Assembly (NCBI GenBank): GCA_025175895.1
Contig: CM046006.1
Location: 63,756,288-63,820,287 of the forward strand
DNA: 64,000 nt
Direction of reading: 5' to 3'
Source: Wurfbainia villosa
Taxonomy: Eukaryota; Streptophyta; Magnoliopsida; Zingiberales; Zingiberaceae
A program made the translations under genes and the position numbers. Shown piece after piece: positions 1-10,275 of the stretch. Position 1 is the first letter of the stretch. Every line of letters begins with the position of its first letter. The notes under the pieces are model-generated. The model saw nothing but the letters and a program-made list of their open reading frames with translations, had not been told where the DNA came from and searched no databases.

Positions 1-460
1 TTTGGAATCATTATCTATCAAGGAAAAATAATTTGAAAAATTTATGTTTTCCAGATTCCAAGATTGATACAAACTTGGAAACTAACAAAAGTTCTAATAA
101 TTTTGCAAACTTTGTATCACTTTTATCTTCCACTTGAAAACTGTTTTTCAAAATATGATGAACATAGTTTAAAATATATATTATTTGGAATTTCCAACCA
201 TGTTCTTAGAGCTATGTATTCATTACTTGAATACAAGCCTTCCCAATGATTGGTCTATGAAGTATTCATGTTTCTAGGTGTGTCATTGGCTCATAGTAAT
301 GCATCATAACAAGCATGATGAGCCAAGTACACCTTCCCTATCATCTCACATGTTCCTAAGTGTCTCAATACAAAAATCAAGGTTTCTAAAGGCTTTTTGT
401 GAGATGCATCGAGGTATAAGGTTAAACATTATGAATATGGGATCATGCAAACCTAGAATT
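1..460 (-). other. 3' non-coding region of element A
   Basis: This stretch follows the RNase H stop codon of A and precedes its off-window 3' LTR. No convincing gene is present. It resembles the 3' non-coding DNA of I near 46400-46620, for example sharing a segment like CCTTCCCAATGATTGGTCTA, and it holds one CATCTCAC/GTGAGATG inverted repeat at 342-406. Confidence 0.75.
342..406 (-). other. CATCTCAC/GTGAGATG inverted repeat (element A)
   Basis: The arms are at 342-349 and 399-406 with a 49-nt loop, in the 3' non-coding region of A. In element sense the 3' arm is followed by ATAGGGAA, like other copies. Confidence 0.72.
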
Positions 461-1051
461 TTACTCTACAAAGCACATACCAAGCTCTCTCCTTAATGAT
501 GAAAATTCAGTTTCCGGAAGAGCTTTGGTGAAGATATCGGCAAGGTTAGACTTAGATTCTACATAATTTAGTTCAATGTCTCCTCTTGCCACATGATCTC
601 TTATGAAGTGATGTTTCACTTCAATGTGCTTGGTCCTAGAGTGATGTACCGGATTTTTGTTCAAGTTGATGGTACTCACATTGTCACAATAAACTTTAAC
701 ATTAGAGTAGTGTAGCTCATAGTCCTCAAGAGTATGTCTCATCCAAAGTAATTGAGCTACACAACCACCCATAACCACATATTCGGCTTCGGTGGTTGAT
801 AAAACGACACAATGTTGCTTCCTACTACTCCAACTAACTAGGGAGGACCCAAGAAATTGGCATCCACCACTAGTACTCTTCCTATCCAATTTGCAACCGA
901 CATAATCAGAATCGGTATAGCCAAGCAACTCAAAAGACCTAGTCTTAGGATACCAAAGTCCTACATTTAGGGTGCCTTTAATATATCTTAAAATTCTCTT
1001 AACGGCTACTAAATGTGATTCTTTGGCACAAGATTGGTATCTTGCACACAT
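461..1051 (-). pseudogene. RNase H domain of element A pol
   Basis: This is the C-terminal copia RNase H, which degrades the RNA strand of the RNA-DNA hybrid during reverse transcription. The 196-residue open part keeps the four catalytic acids: D47 in GYTDSD, E88 in STTEAEY, D123 in VYCDN and D172 in ADIFTK. It also has the family signature SRTKHIEVKHHFIR and a normal C-terminus. The annotated start is only the first Met. The domain continues upstream into RT, but a one-base deletion near 1093 puts the two parts in different frames. It is therefore a broken part of a polyprotein, not a separate gene. Confidence 0.88.
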
Positions 1052-1053
1052 AC

Positions 1054-1582
1054 CTACCGCAAATAAGATATCGGGTCTACTAGCGTTAGGTATAGTAGGC
1101 TACCAATCATACTCCTATAAAGTTTAAGATCAATTGATTTACCATCATGATCACTATCTATTCTAGTGCTAGTGGCCATAGGAGTGGTTACAATTTTGGC
1201 ATTTTCCAAACCAAATTTTTTGATCATTTCATTTGCATATTTGGTTTGATAAATATGAATCCCTTCATTGGTTTGCTTGACTTGTAACCCTAGGAAAAAG
1301 TTAAGCTCTCCAACTAAACTCATTTCAAATTCATTCTCCATGTTTTTTATAAAGTCTTGAAGAAGATCATCATTTGTGGAGCCAAAAATAATGTCATCAA
1401 CATATACTTGGGCTATGAAGATATCCTTTAATGTTGACTTTATAAACAAGGTTTGATCTACTTGGCCCCTTCTAAAATCCTTAGAAATTAAGAAAGATGA
1501 CAATCTTTCATACCATGCCTGGGGAGCTTGTTTTAACCCATATAATGCTTTTCTAAGCTTATATACATGGTTTGGACAATCT
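1054..1582 (-). pseudogene. Reverse transcriptase, C-terminal part (element A)
   Basis: This segment encodes the second half of the copia reverse transcriptase (RVT_2 family). It starts at HVYKLRKALYGLKQAP, has the polymerase motif YVDD encoded at 1393-1404, and continues through GELNFFLGLQVKQ and the connection IDLKLYRSMIGSLLYL. It ends in a frameshift near 1093 before RNase H. The N-terminal half is at 8295-8658, because B inserted in between. The reading frame and protein context match across the two AATCT target duplications. The apparent long frame running from 2172 is this RT joined by chance to antisense LTR sequence of B. Confidence 0.88.
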
Positions 1583-3105
1583 TGTTGGTGCAATCGGCCC
1601 AGGTCACGATTGACCAGGACTCGAGTTTGACTCGAGTGATGTTTTGATGTTTCGACAAAAACATATGACAATGTAATTGTCATGGGAAAGTCCAAGTCTT
1701 GTGTACTTGGCATGGAAAGTCCAAGTGGAACACTTGGCATTTGGTAAAGTCCAAGTCTTGAGTACTTGGCATGAAAAGTCCAAGCATGGGTCTTGGCAAT
1801 GTAAAAGTCCAAGCATGGGTCTTGGCAATGTAAAAGTCCAACATGGGTTGGCAAGGGAAAGTCCAAGCATGGTCTTGGCATTTGAGAAGTCCAACATGGG
1901 TTGGCAAGGGAAAAGTCCAAGCATGGGTCTTGGCAATGTAAAAGTCCAACATGGGTTGGCAAGGGAAAGTCCAAGCTTGAGTCTTGGCATGAGAAGTCCA
2001 AGGGGTTTGATATTGGCGAAGTCTTGGCAGCATAAGTCCAATGGTTGGCGGCGTAAAGTCCAAGCGGAGTCTTGGCGGCGTAAGTCCAATGTGCCTTGGC
2101 GGTGTAGACACCGTTAGCATGACATAGCCGACGGAAGCACCTAGAGGCTAGTGCGATGGATGAACAAGTCATGGATGACTTGGAGGGATCCGAGATGCGT
2201 GAGGCTGATGGAGGTGGCTAGAAGGCTTAGGTCTAGGCTAAGGGTGGTCTAGCAAGTATGGGGGCACCATACTTGGGTTAAAACCTCATTTTTGAGGTTG
2301 GCAGTCGACTGACATTATGGCCGGTTCGACTGCCGTGAGTCGACTTGAGTGCTGGTCGCAACGATCGCTAAGGGTCGGCAATGATCCGCCAATCCAATGT
2401 CGATCTGAAGACTCCATACCGACCGCCATCGGCTATGGGCTCTGGCAGTTGATTGCCAATGTTGGCAGTCGACTGCCAAGAGTCCCGTTGGAACTTGTCC
2501 GACGTGGATTGAGCCGTTGTCTCACGACAACAGTGGTATCAGTCGACTGGGGACTTATGACAGTCGACTGATAGGCGGAAATCCAGCCCGACGCAAGATA
2601 AAAAGGGGAGCTCGTAGAGGATTTCATAAGCATTTCTTAAGGGTTTTCTTGGGCGATTTGAAGGGGAATTGTTGGTTCTCTTTCAGTCCTTCAAGGCTAG
2701 TCCAAGGCAACCAAAGATCAAGCAACCAAAGTGCTCTAGTAAAGTAGTTTTCTTTACTTTCATTATATTTCATTGTTGTAATTGCTTGTATCTATTTCTT
2801 ATTATTGTAAGAATAGTTTGTAAGAGGTTTCTCCACCTCCGACTTGTGTCGAGAAGGAGTATTTGTGGTTAGTGATTGCATTGGCATCGCTAGAGCTCTT
2901 TAGAGCTCGAGCCGTGGAGTAGGAACCGGTTCGGTTCCGAACCACGTTATATCCTTGCATTTGTGTGTTTGTGTTTTCGTTATTGTTTTATTATCTTTGT
3001 TTCTGCTACCCTAACGAAAATTGTAGACAAGCACGCGAACATTTTCCATCTACGCAAGAGTAAACGCTATTCACCCCCCCCTCTAGCGGCCTCAATTCTC
3101 CAACA
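1583..3105 (+). repeat. 5' LTR of element B
   Basis: The LTR begins TGTTGGTGCAATCGG and ends CTCCAACA, giving the usual TG...CA ends. A short-unit array fills 1686-2110 and CAGTCGACTG palindromes lie at 2302, 2466, 2540 and 2561. A TATA-like GATAAAAAGG is at 2597-2606. The right part has a segment shared by all Sirevirus LTRs here, including a run of C before CTCTAG (3072-3085). It matches the 3' LTR closely except for one lost array unit near 2025 and a divergent block at about 2298-2475. Confidence 0.93.
1686..2110 (+). repeat. Minisatellite-like array in U3 of B 5' LTR
   Basis: Units of roughly 25-40 bp repeat the pattern AAAGTCCAAG...CTTGGCA. The arms CCAAG and CTTGG are complementary, so each unit can fold into a small hairpin. 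The array occurs in every B-type LTR here and also in the LTR of A. Open frames across it on both strands are by-products of the repeat. Confidence 0.85.
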
Positions 3106-3120
3106 AGTGGTATCAGAGCC
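3106..3120 (+). promoter_or_regulatory. Primer-binding site of element B (tRNA-iMet)
   Basis: TGGTATCAGAGCC at 3108-3120, directly after the LTR, is the standard plant copia match to the 3' end of initiator Met-tRNA, which primes minus-strand cDNA synthesis. Confidence 0.93.
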
Positions 3121-3172
3121 CGGGGCTCTTCTACGGACTAACCGCCGGGAGCTAAGACAAAGAGGCTAGAGG

Positions 3173-4897
3173 GTGAAGATGGAAGAACCATTGGGATGGG
3201 ACATCAACACCCCAATTCCCTATTCCTTATATGGACAAGAAGGTTTCAATTCTTGGAAGGCGAGAATTGAAGATTTTTTGATGATGAGAGACCTTGAGGA
3301 GTGGTCCGCGTTGATGGAAGGATTTGAATATCCTAAGGGACCAAAGGGAGGGTTTCTCAAGAAGAAGAAGTGGAGTGAGGAGCAACTCCAACAATTCGAT
3401 AAAAACAAGAAGGTAATCAAATTCATTTTTGATTTAATTCCTAATGACCTCTTGTGTAGTCTAGGTGACTATGTGGATGCCAAGGAGCTATGGAGCGATT
3501 TGGCCAAGCTCCATGAAAGTCTATCATCGGTCCAAGAAGAAGGACCATCACCCTCTCAAGCTCAAGCAAGCACATCCCCATCTAAAGAGCTTGAGGAGTC
3601 GGAAGTTGATAGGGAGTCGACTTCCGGATCGGAGAAAGAAGAGGTGGAAGAAGCATCCACCTCAAGGATTGAGGGGGAGGAGAGAACTTCCATACCGGAG
3701 CCGGAACAAATTCAAGAAGTCTCAACCTCCGGGAGGAATGAAGAATCCACTCCAATCACCACATCCACCATAGGTAACTCAAACATATCAATTTGTAATA
3801 AAAATCATATCATATGTTATGATTGTAGAGAAGTCGGGCACTACAAGAGCAAGTGCCCAAAGAAGGTTAGGAAAGCTCCACCGGCACCAAAAGTCAAGGA
3901 TGCCGATGCCCCAAGTCAAAAGAGCAAGGAGCATATCATATGCTTCAAGTGCAACTCAAAGGGGCATTACCGGAGTCAATGTTCTAGGGGGAGCAAAAAG
4001 ACCCAAGAAGGAGCTATACATGTAGGGGGAGCCTCCAAGGCAAACCCTAAGGTATATTTCAATAATGCACCTTTTAGATTTAATAGTCAAAAGCATGCTA
4101 GGAATTTTAATTCCCTTGCAATTCATAAAGAGCATGCTAGAAGTAAGGAATTTTGCTTAGGTGCTAAAAATATTTATCTTAGGAGTAAGGAGAAATTTGG
4201 GACTAATGTCCCTAAAAACAATTTACCTAAGGACAAACCTAGGTCAAATAACTCAAGATCAATTTTACCTAGGGAGACAATTAGAAAGGTGCAAGAGCAC
4301 CTAGGTCTAAACCCTAAATGGACTAGGCATATGCCTAGAAAGTCCCATGCCCAAGAATTTAATCAAAAATCAATTGGGCAATTGGAATTAGAAAACCAAG
4401 CCTTGAGGTCAAGGCTTGAGAAACTAGAAAAGACCCTTAGGAATATACAAAACCAATTTAAAGGGTCTAATGGTCAAAGTCAAAGGTCCAAAAGTAAAAG
4501 TCAACACCAAGGACCTAAAAGTCAAAAGTCAACCAAGGGAAAGCAAGGTTTGGGTCACAAACCTAAGCCTAAGGTAGCTTACCATAGTGTTCCATTTGAT
4601 TATAGGACACAAACTAGGTCTAGGAAGACCAAGGTCAATAGAGAAGTCATCCCTAAGGTTGACCAAAGGTTGTGCCTAGTGGCTAGGGTTTCTAGGAAAC
4701 CTAGGGTGGCCACTAAGAAGGTTGGAAGGGGAGTTACCCCTAGAGTCAACCTAGGTAAGACCCAAATGACCAAGGCCAACAAGCCTAGGAGGGTCATTAG
4801 GAAGGTATCTAGGGAGGTTATCCCTAAGGAATACCTAATTAACCCTAGGAGCTCAAATCGGTTTTGGGTTCTTAAGAGCGTGATTGATTCACGCTAA
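3173..4897 (+). CDS. Gag polyprotein of gag-only element B, 574 aa, two zinc knuckles
   Basis: This frame would encode the structural Gag that packages element RNA in cytoplasmic particles. The start at 3173 is the first ATG after the PBS; an ATG at 3179 is an alternative. The N-terminus (GFNSWKARIEDFL) resembles the copia gag (UBN2-type) domain. Compared with the D family, most of the middle of that domain, roughly 110 residues, is missing after AKLHES. An acidic serine-rich stretch follows, then two CCHC knuckles, CYDCREVGHYKSKC (about residues 215-228) and CFKCNSKGHYRSQC (257-270). After these come a predicted coiled coil near LELENQALRSRLEKLEK and a basic C-terminus ending NRFWVLKSVI. No stop or frameshift interrupts it, unlike nearly every other frame here. 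Whether the shortened Gag can assemble is unknown. Confidence 0.88.
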   Translation: MKMEEPLGWDINTPIPYSLYGQEGFNSWKARIEDFLMMRDLEEWSALMEGFEYPKGPKGGFLKKKKWSEEQLQQFDKNKKVIKFIFDLIPNDLLCSLGDYVDAKELWSDLAKLHESLSSVQEEGPSPSQAQASTSPSKELEESEVDRESTSGSEKEEVEEASTSRIEGEERTSIPEPEQIQEVSTSGRNEESTPITTSTIGNSNISICNKNHIICYDCREVGHYKSKCPKKVRKAPPAPKVKDADAPSQKSKEHIICFKCNSKGHYRSQCSRGSKKTQEGAIHVGGASKANPKVYFNNAPFRFNSQKHARNFNSLAIHKEHARSKEFCLGAKNIYLRSKEKFGTNVPKNNLPKDKPRSNNSRSILPRETIRKVQEHLGLNPKWTRHMPRKSHAQEFNQKSIGQLELENQALRSRLEKLEKTLRNIQNQFKGSNGQSQRSKSKSQHQGPKSQKSTKGKQGLGHKPKPKVAYHSVPFDYRTQTRSRKTKVNREVIPKVDQRLCLVARVSRKPRVATKKVGRGVTPRVNLGKTQMTKANKPRRVIRKVSREVIPKEYLINPRSSNRFWVLKSVIDSR

Positions 4898-6796
4898 GAT
4901 GGGTTTAGGGTGTGCCAACCTTGATTGGATGAGTAATTAACTCAACCGTGGTAAAGGTGACACTTTAATATATTTTCAAGGTTATGGTTACCTTGGAAAT
5001 AGATTTGAATCAATATCCTAAAAGATTTTAGGATGTGCCAATGCACTTTTGAAATTAAGAAAAATCAATTAAATTGGCACAATTTAGGTTTAGAGGTTAG
5101 TGTGCCATTTTGGGTTTTTGGCACACTAGGGAGATTAGGTTAATATGACAAAATATGATTAATCCCAACAAATGACAATTAATATTAAAATTTAGGTATT
5201 ATTATAACTATATATTTTATATGCCATGCTTTGTTTGCCATATAACATGCCATGACATCATGCTTACTTTTAATCATTTTATATGTCATGTTCATATTTT
5301 AGGATTAAGGTTTTAAAATGTCATGTGTTTTTAGATTTCATCTTATGCCATGACATCATGATTATGAGCATATGCTTATCTATATCATTTCTAATGCCAT
5401 AATCATTCATGCATTTAAGACAATTTGGTTGAAATTGAATTAAGGACTAAGGCATGACTTGAAGTCCCATTTATAAGGGAATCAAGTAGGGTTGCCTTAG
5501 AAGATGCATGAAACCCTAGTTTTAAATGAACCAAAACCCACATCTCACATCCAATTGACATGTATGTGTATTTATACACCCTAGATACATGTGAGATGCT
5601 AGGATATGAGTTAAGTTCAAAGTGCATAGTTTTTGCATCTAGATGAACTAAAACTCATCTAATTTCAATTAGTGGATCATTGGGAGAGCATGTGTACAAG
5701 TCATGTACATAGAGCCCAAGGAATATGATCCAAAATAAGGTTTTGAAAACATTTTAAAATCATTTTTGAAAAACCTTGGTGAAGTCTATCTTTTGATAGC
5801 AATCACCATTGATGAAGTTGATACAAAATAGGGCCAAAACATTGAAAATTTCAATGGTTTTGAGTTTTGTATCAAACTCACTATTTTATGGGTAAAATAA
5901 TTTTCAAATATTTTTCACCCATTGTAATGACTATAAGTAATATACGTATCAAATTTCGTTATTTTTCGATATACGTAGAATTACTTATGCTTTTCCAAAT
6001 CTCGATTCTGATAGTTGAAATTCAGAAATTTCAGCTATCGATCGCTCGGGTGGCAATGATCGATATAGTGTGATCGATATGGGTGGCGACTAATCGCTGT
6101 GAGTCGATCGCCAGTCCGATTTCGGGTTAACAAGGTTTGTTTAGCCCGTGTTCAGTTATGGAAAAGGTTCCTAATCACTCCTAACCCTAGGATATGCTTT
6201 AGAAAGCATTATAAAGGGTGAAAATCCATTGGATATGGATTAGGAGCTGTGTTAGGTCAAAGTATCAAATTTAGGGTGAGTGAAAGTTCTATGTTGAACT
6301 TAAAACCTTAATTTTGATGGTTTAGAGTTCCTATTGGCTTAGGGGCTTCCCAAGGACATTGTTGGTGCAATGGTCAAAGGGAAGCAAGCCTTCAGGGGGA
6401 GGTATCCATCTTGGGATGATGGATGTGTTTTTCTCCTTGAAGAGGAGAAGTTATTGGGAGAGTATCATCAATTGGGAACTTGATGAGTTTTTGATACCCA
6501 ATTTGGAAATTGGGAGAGAGTATAGGATTGCCTCTCTTGAGTGATATGTGAATTATCACTAGGAAGATGGTAGGCATCCTAGGTATTTATTTTTGGATCA
6601 AGGGAGAGATTGTAAGATCTCATTGGGACATGAGACATTGACCTCCTTGGAGAGAAAACCTTTTTGATGTTAGTCAAAAAGGGGGAGAATGTTTGGGGGA
6701 GAACATTTGGAAAGTGTTTACCAATTTGGGATAATTGGTAAGGGATTTGAGTTAGTGGTCTAACTCAAATGTTTTGTTTGGTTTTTGTCAAACATC
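4898..6796 (+). other. Non-coding 3' region of element B
   Basis: About 1.9 kb lie between the gag stop and the polypurine tract. I see no pol remnant. The region is AT-rich, contains the inverted repeat at 5541-5598 and, towards its end, repeated polypurine-like runs (AAAAAGGGGGAGAA near 6675 and TTTGGGGGAGAAC near 6692). The same region recurs in E after its gag. In other Sireviruses the equivalent DNA lies downstream of RNase H, so pol looks cleanly removed. Confidence 0.8.
5541..5598 (+). other. CATCTCAC/GTGAGATG inverted repeat (element B)
   Basis: The arms CATCTCACAT (5541-5550) and ATGTGAGATG (5589-5598) are perfectly complementary over 10 bases. A nested GTGTA/TACAC hairpin is visible in the loop. 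The 3' arm is followed by CTAGGAT. Confidence 0.8.
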
Positions 6797-6810
6797 AAAA
6801 AGGGGGAGAT
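6797..6810 (+). promoter_or_regulatory. Polypurine tract of element B
   Basis: AAAAAGGGGGAGAT ends exactly where the 3' LTR begins and would prime plus-strand DNA synthesis. Earlier copies of the motif at about 6675 and 6692 give the multi-PPT pattern typical of Sireviruses. Confidence 0.9.
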
Positions 6811-8294
6811 TGTTGGTGCAATCGGCCTAGGTCACGATTGACCTGGACTCGAGTTTGACTCGAGTGATGTTTTGATGTTTCGACAAAAACATATGACAAT
6901 GTAATTGTCATGGGAAAGTCCAAGTCTTGTGTACTTGGCATGGAAAGTCCAAGTGGAACACTTGGCATTTGGTAAAGTCCAAGTCTTGAGTACTTGGCAT
7001 GAAAAGTCCAAGCATGGGTCTTGGCAATGTAAAAGTCCAAGCATGGGTCTTGGCAATGTAAAAGTCCAACATGGGTTGGCAAGGGAAAGTCCAAGCATGG
7101 TCTTGGCATTTGAGAAGTCCAACATGGGTTGGCAAGGGAAAAGTCCAAGCATGGGTCTTGGCAATGTAAAAGTCCAACATGGGTTGGCAAGGGAAAGTCC
7201 AAGCTTGAGTCTTGGCATGAGAAGTCCAAGGGGTTTGATATTGGCTGCGTAAAGTCCAAGCGGGAGTCTTGGCAGCATAAGTCCAATGGTTGGCGGCGTA
7301 AAGTCCAAGCGGAGTCTTGGCGGCGTAAGTCCAATGTGCCTTGGCGGTGTAGACACCGTTAGCATGACATAGCCGACGGAAGCACCTAGAGGCTAGTGCG
7401 ATGAATGAACAAGTCATGGATGACTCGGAGGGATCCGAGATGCGTGAGGCTGATGGAGGTGACTAGAAGGCTTAGGTCTAGGCTAAGGGTGGTCTAGCAA
7501 GTATGGGGGCACCATACTTGTGTTAAAACCTCATGTTTGAGCAATGATCTGTGTCGACGACACGCCGACCGGGCAAGGGCCTGCAGCCGAAGTTCCACCC
7601 AATGTCGAGCATCGAACGCCAAGTCGATCGGCGACCAGCCACGGCTACGGGCGCGGCAATGATCGCCAAGAGTCCCGTTGGAACTTGTCCGACGTGGATT
7701 GAGCCGTTGTCTCACGACAACAGTGGCATCAGTCGACTGGGGACTTATGACAGTCGACTGATAGGCGGAAATCCAGCCCGACGCAAGATAAAAAGGGGAG
7801 CTCATGGAGGATTTCATAATCAGTTCTTAAGGGTTTTCTTGGGCGATTTGAAGGGGAATTGTTGGTGCTCTTCCAGTCCTTCAAGGCTAGTCCAAGGCAA
7901 CCAAAGATCAAGCAACCAAAGTGCTCTAGTAAAGTAGTTTTCTTTACTTGCATTATATTTCATTGTTGTAATTGCTTGTATCTATTTCTTATTGTTGTAA
8001 GAATAGTTTGTAAGAGGTTTCTCCACCTCCGACTTGTGTCAAGAAGGAGTATTTGTGGTTAGTGATTGCATTGGCATCGCTAGAGCTCTTTAGAGCTCGA
8101 GCCGTGGAGTAGGAACTGGTTCGGTTCCGAACCACGTTATATCCTTGCGTTTGTGTGTTTGTGTTTTCGTCATTGCTTTATTATCTCTGTTTCCGCTGCG
8201 CTAACGAAAATTGTAGACAAGCACGGGAACGTTTTCCATCTACGCAAGAGTAAACGCTATTCACCCCCCCTCTAGCGGCCTCAATTCTCCAACA
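6811..8294 (+). repeat. 3' LTR of element B
   Basis: It begins TGTTGGTGCAATCGG and ends CTCCAACA. It is nearly identical to the 5' LTR through the array (about 6914-7360) and the right-hand part. The block at about 7535-7680 is strongly diverged, and only two CAGTCGACTG palindromes remain (7730, 7751). The TATA-like box is at 7787-7796. Confidence 0.93.
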
Positions 8295-9006
8295 AATCTA
8301 TGTTCTCAAACCCGGGTGGTTGTTCTACGTATACTTCTTCCTTAATATAACCATTTAGGAATGCCGATTTAACATCCATTTGATAAAGTTTAAATCCCAT
8401 ATAGGAAGCATACCCTAAGAGAATTCTAATAGATTCTAACCTAGCAACCGGGGCATAAGTCTCATCATAGTCAAGCCCCTCAACTTGATTGAATCCCCTA
8501 GCAACCAACCTAGCCTTATTTCTAGTGATATTTCCTTGGTCATCTAGCTTATTCCTAAAGACCCATCTTGTAGTAATTATGGTGCTATCATTGGGTCTAG
8601 GAACTAACTCCCATACTTGACTCCTCTCAAATTGAGCCAATTCATCTTGCATTGCCAAAATCCGATCCGGATCATGTAATGCAACATTGATCGATTTGAG
8701 CTCAATTTGTGAAATAAGAGCAACTTGACTAGTAGGAGCTCTATGAAATGACCTAGTTCTTACTCCTTGAGATAGATCTCCTACTACTTGGTCAAGTGGA
8801 TGATCTTGATGAGTTCTTAGGGTTCTAGAAGGGGTTTCAAATTGATCATTGTTATCTTCTACCCTCCTTTTATCATCGGAATCTCCTCTTCCTCCCCCTT
8901 GATCATTTCCTCTTATGGTTAAATTTTGAAGTTTTTGGGTAATGTCTTGATTATTGTCATTAATATCCTTATCAATGGAGGACTTTCTAGGGTAGGTACT
9001 AGTGGT
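8295..9006 (-). pseudogene. Reverse transcriptase N-terminal part and IN-RT linker (element A)
   Basis: On the minus strand the frame passes through a variable linker (about 8660-9006) and then enters the RT domain. Visible RT motifs are TRWVFRNKLDDQGNI, ARLVARGFNQVEGLDYDETY and QMDVKSAFLNG, the first catalytic region, then EEVYVEQPPGF just before the B insertion. The residue after the insertion point continues at 1582 and below. A stop at 9007-9009 separates this part from integrase, where related elements read through, so the polyprotein is broken. Confidence 0.87.
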
Positions 9007-9675
9007 TTAATCAAATTGAACATTAGAGGACTCCTCAATCCCTTGGGTTCTCTTATTGTAGACTCTATATCCTCTACTCGTGGATGAGTATCCAACTAGA
9101 ATTCCCTCATCCACTTTGGATTCAAATTTTCCTAAGTTATCTTTGGTGTTTAAAATGTAAACTTTACATCCAAAGACTTTGAAATAATGAATTGTGGGAA
9201 TAGTCCCATTCCATAATTCGAATGGTGTCTTTCCTAAAAACCTATGGATTTGAACCCTATTTTGGATATAGCAAGCGGTATTAACCGCTTCCTCCCACAA
9301 GTAGCTAGGTAGAGAATATGCATTAAGCATAGTCCTAGCCGCCTCTTGTAGGGCACGATTTCTCCTTTCCACCACCCCATTTTGTTGGGGTGTTCTAGGA
9401 CAAGAGAACTCATGCTTGTACCCTTGCTCTAAACAAAATTGTGAAAATTTAGAGTTCTCAAATTCACCACCATGATTACTACGGATCCGGTTGATTTTGA
9501 GACTCTTTTCATTTTCAACTCTTTTACTAAATCCTATGAGTATTTTTAAGGTATCATCCTTATGTTTCATAAAATAGACCCAAGTATACCTAGAAAAATC
9601 ATCTACTATGACTAAATAATATTTGTTACAATTTAAAGAGGGAGTACTATGGCAATCAAATAAGTCAAGATGCAA
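9007..9675 (-). pseudogene. Integrase core of element A, catalytic Asp changed to Asn
   Basis: This is the DDE integrase core (rve family) that inserts cDNA into the genome. D4 (HLDLFD) and E103 (VVERRNR) are present. The middle acid is Asn67 in RIRSNHGGEF, where the family has Asp, so the enzyme should be inactive. The motif CPRTPQQNG and the C-terminal IN segment (KVFGCKVYILN, GYSSTSRGYRVYN) are normal. Stops lie on both sides (about 9720 and 9007-9009), which break the polyprotein. The Asp-to-Asn change fits a single G-to-A substitution. Confidence 0.88.
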
Positions 9676-9720
9676 TAGTTCTAACGGTAACGAGGTATTA
9701 GTTAAGGTTTTACCTTTGTG

Positions 9721-10251
9721 TTATGCCTTTGCTTGTTTTCCTTCTTGGCATGCATCACACATTTTGTTCTTGACATACTTGATCTTTGGTAGCCCTTTGG
9801 CCAACTCCAATTTGGCTACCTTGGCTATGTTTTTCATGTTGATGTGCCCCAATCTCCTATGCCATAGCCAACTTTCTTCTTCTTTTGCAACAAGACACTT
9901 AGTAGAAATGTTAGAAGCATATGAAAGATCAACATAATAAATATTTGATTTCCTATATCCAACTAACATACAATCATTTAAATCCTTGTGTCTAATCATG
10001 CATTTAGAAGATTCAAAAGAAACATGGTAGCTTGCATCACAAAGTTGACTAACACTTAATAAATTAAATTTCATATTTTCAACTAGTAAAACTTTGTGAA
10101 TGACAATTTTGGGGGATACCTCAATTGTACCTCTACCTAATATCTTGAGTTTTCTGCTATTTCCAAAAGACACCGCTCCCTTCTTCACATACTTAATTGT
10201 GGAGAACTTGCTCACATCCCCGGTCATATGTGTTGAGCAACCGCTATCCAC
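9721..10251 (-). pseudogene. Protease and integrase zinc-binding domain of element A
   Basis: The segment opens with the aspartic protease site MDSGCSTHMTGD, which cleaves the polyprotein. It ends in the GAG-pre-integrase HHCC zinc site: H131, H136 (WLWHRRLGH), C165 and C168 (CDACQEGKQ). Two in-frame stops separate it from gag (10276) and one from the integrase core. The MetAspSerGly start is only the first Met; in relatives the protease follows gag without a new start codon. Confidence 0.87.
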
Positions 10252-10275
10252 AATTCACATACCTTGCTCTCCTAC

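Larger units (their letters stand above)
1583..8294 (+). mobile_element. Element B: complete gag-only Sirevirus inserted in A
   Basis: Two LTRs (1583-3105 and 6811-8294) flank a 3.7-kb interior with a PBS, one gag frame, about 1.9 kb of non-coding DNA and a polypurine tract. The 5-bp direct repeat AATCT lies at 1578-1582 and 8295-8299, so both ends are intact. No protease, integrase, reverse transcriptase or RNase H sequence is present. The layout fits the non-autonomous class described in plants as terminal-repeat retrotransposons with gag (TR-GAG). Movement would need enzymes supplied by an autonomous Sirevirus. Element E is a second, older copy of the same interior. Confidence 0.93.

Noticed and set aside
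1604..2120. Several long frames on both strands over the B LTR arrays (also 6795-7417 and 22350-22676)
   Set aside because: The short repeat unit keeps several frames open at once. The predicted peptides merely repeat the array and no start or family match supports them.
1054..2172. A 372-codon minus-strand frame
   Set aside because: Only the part below 1583 is RT of A. The rest is antisense B LTR array joined by the insertion and has no protein character beyond the repeat.
7551..7937. A 128-codon frame in the B 3' LTR
   Set aside because: It spans the diverged palindrome block and the TATA region and is absent as such from the 5' LTR.
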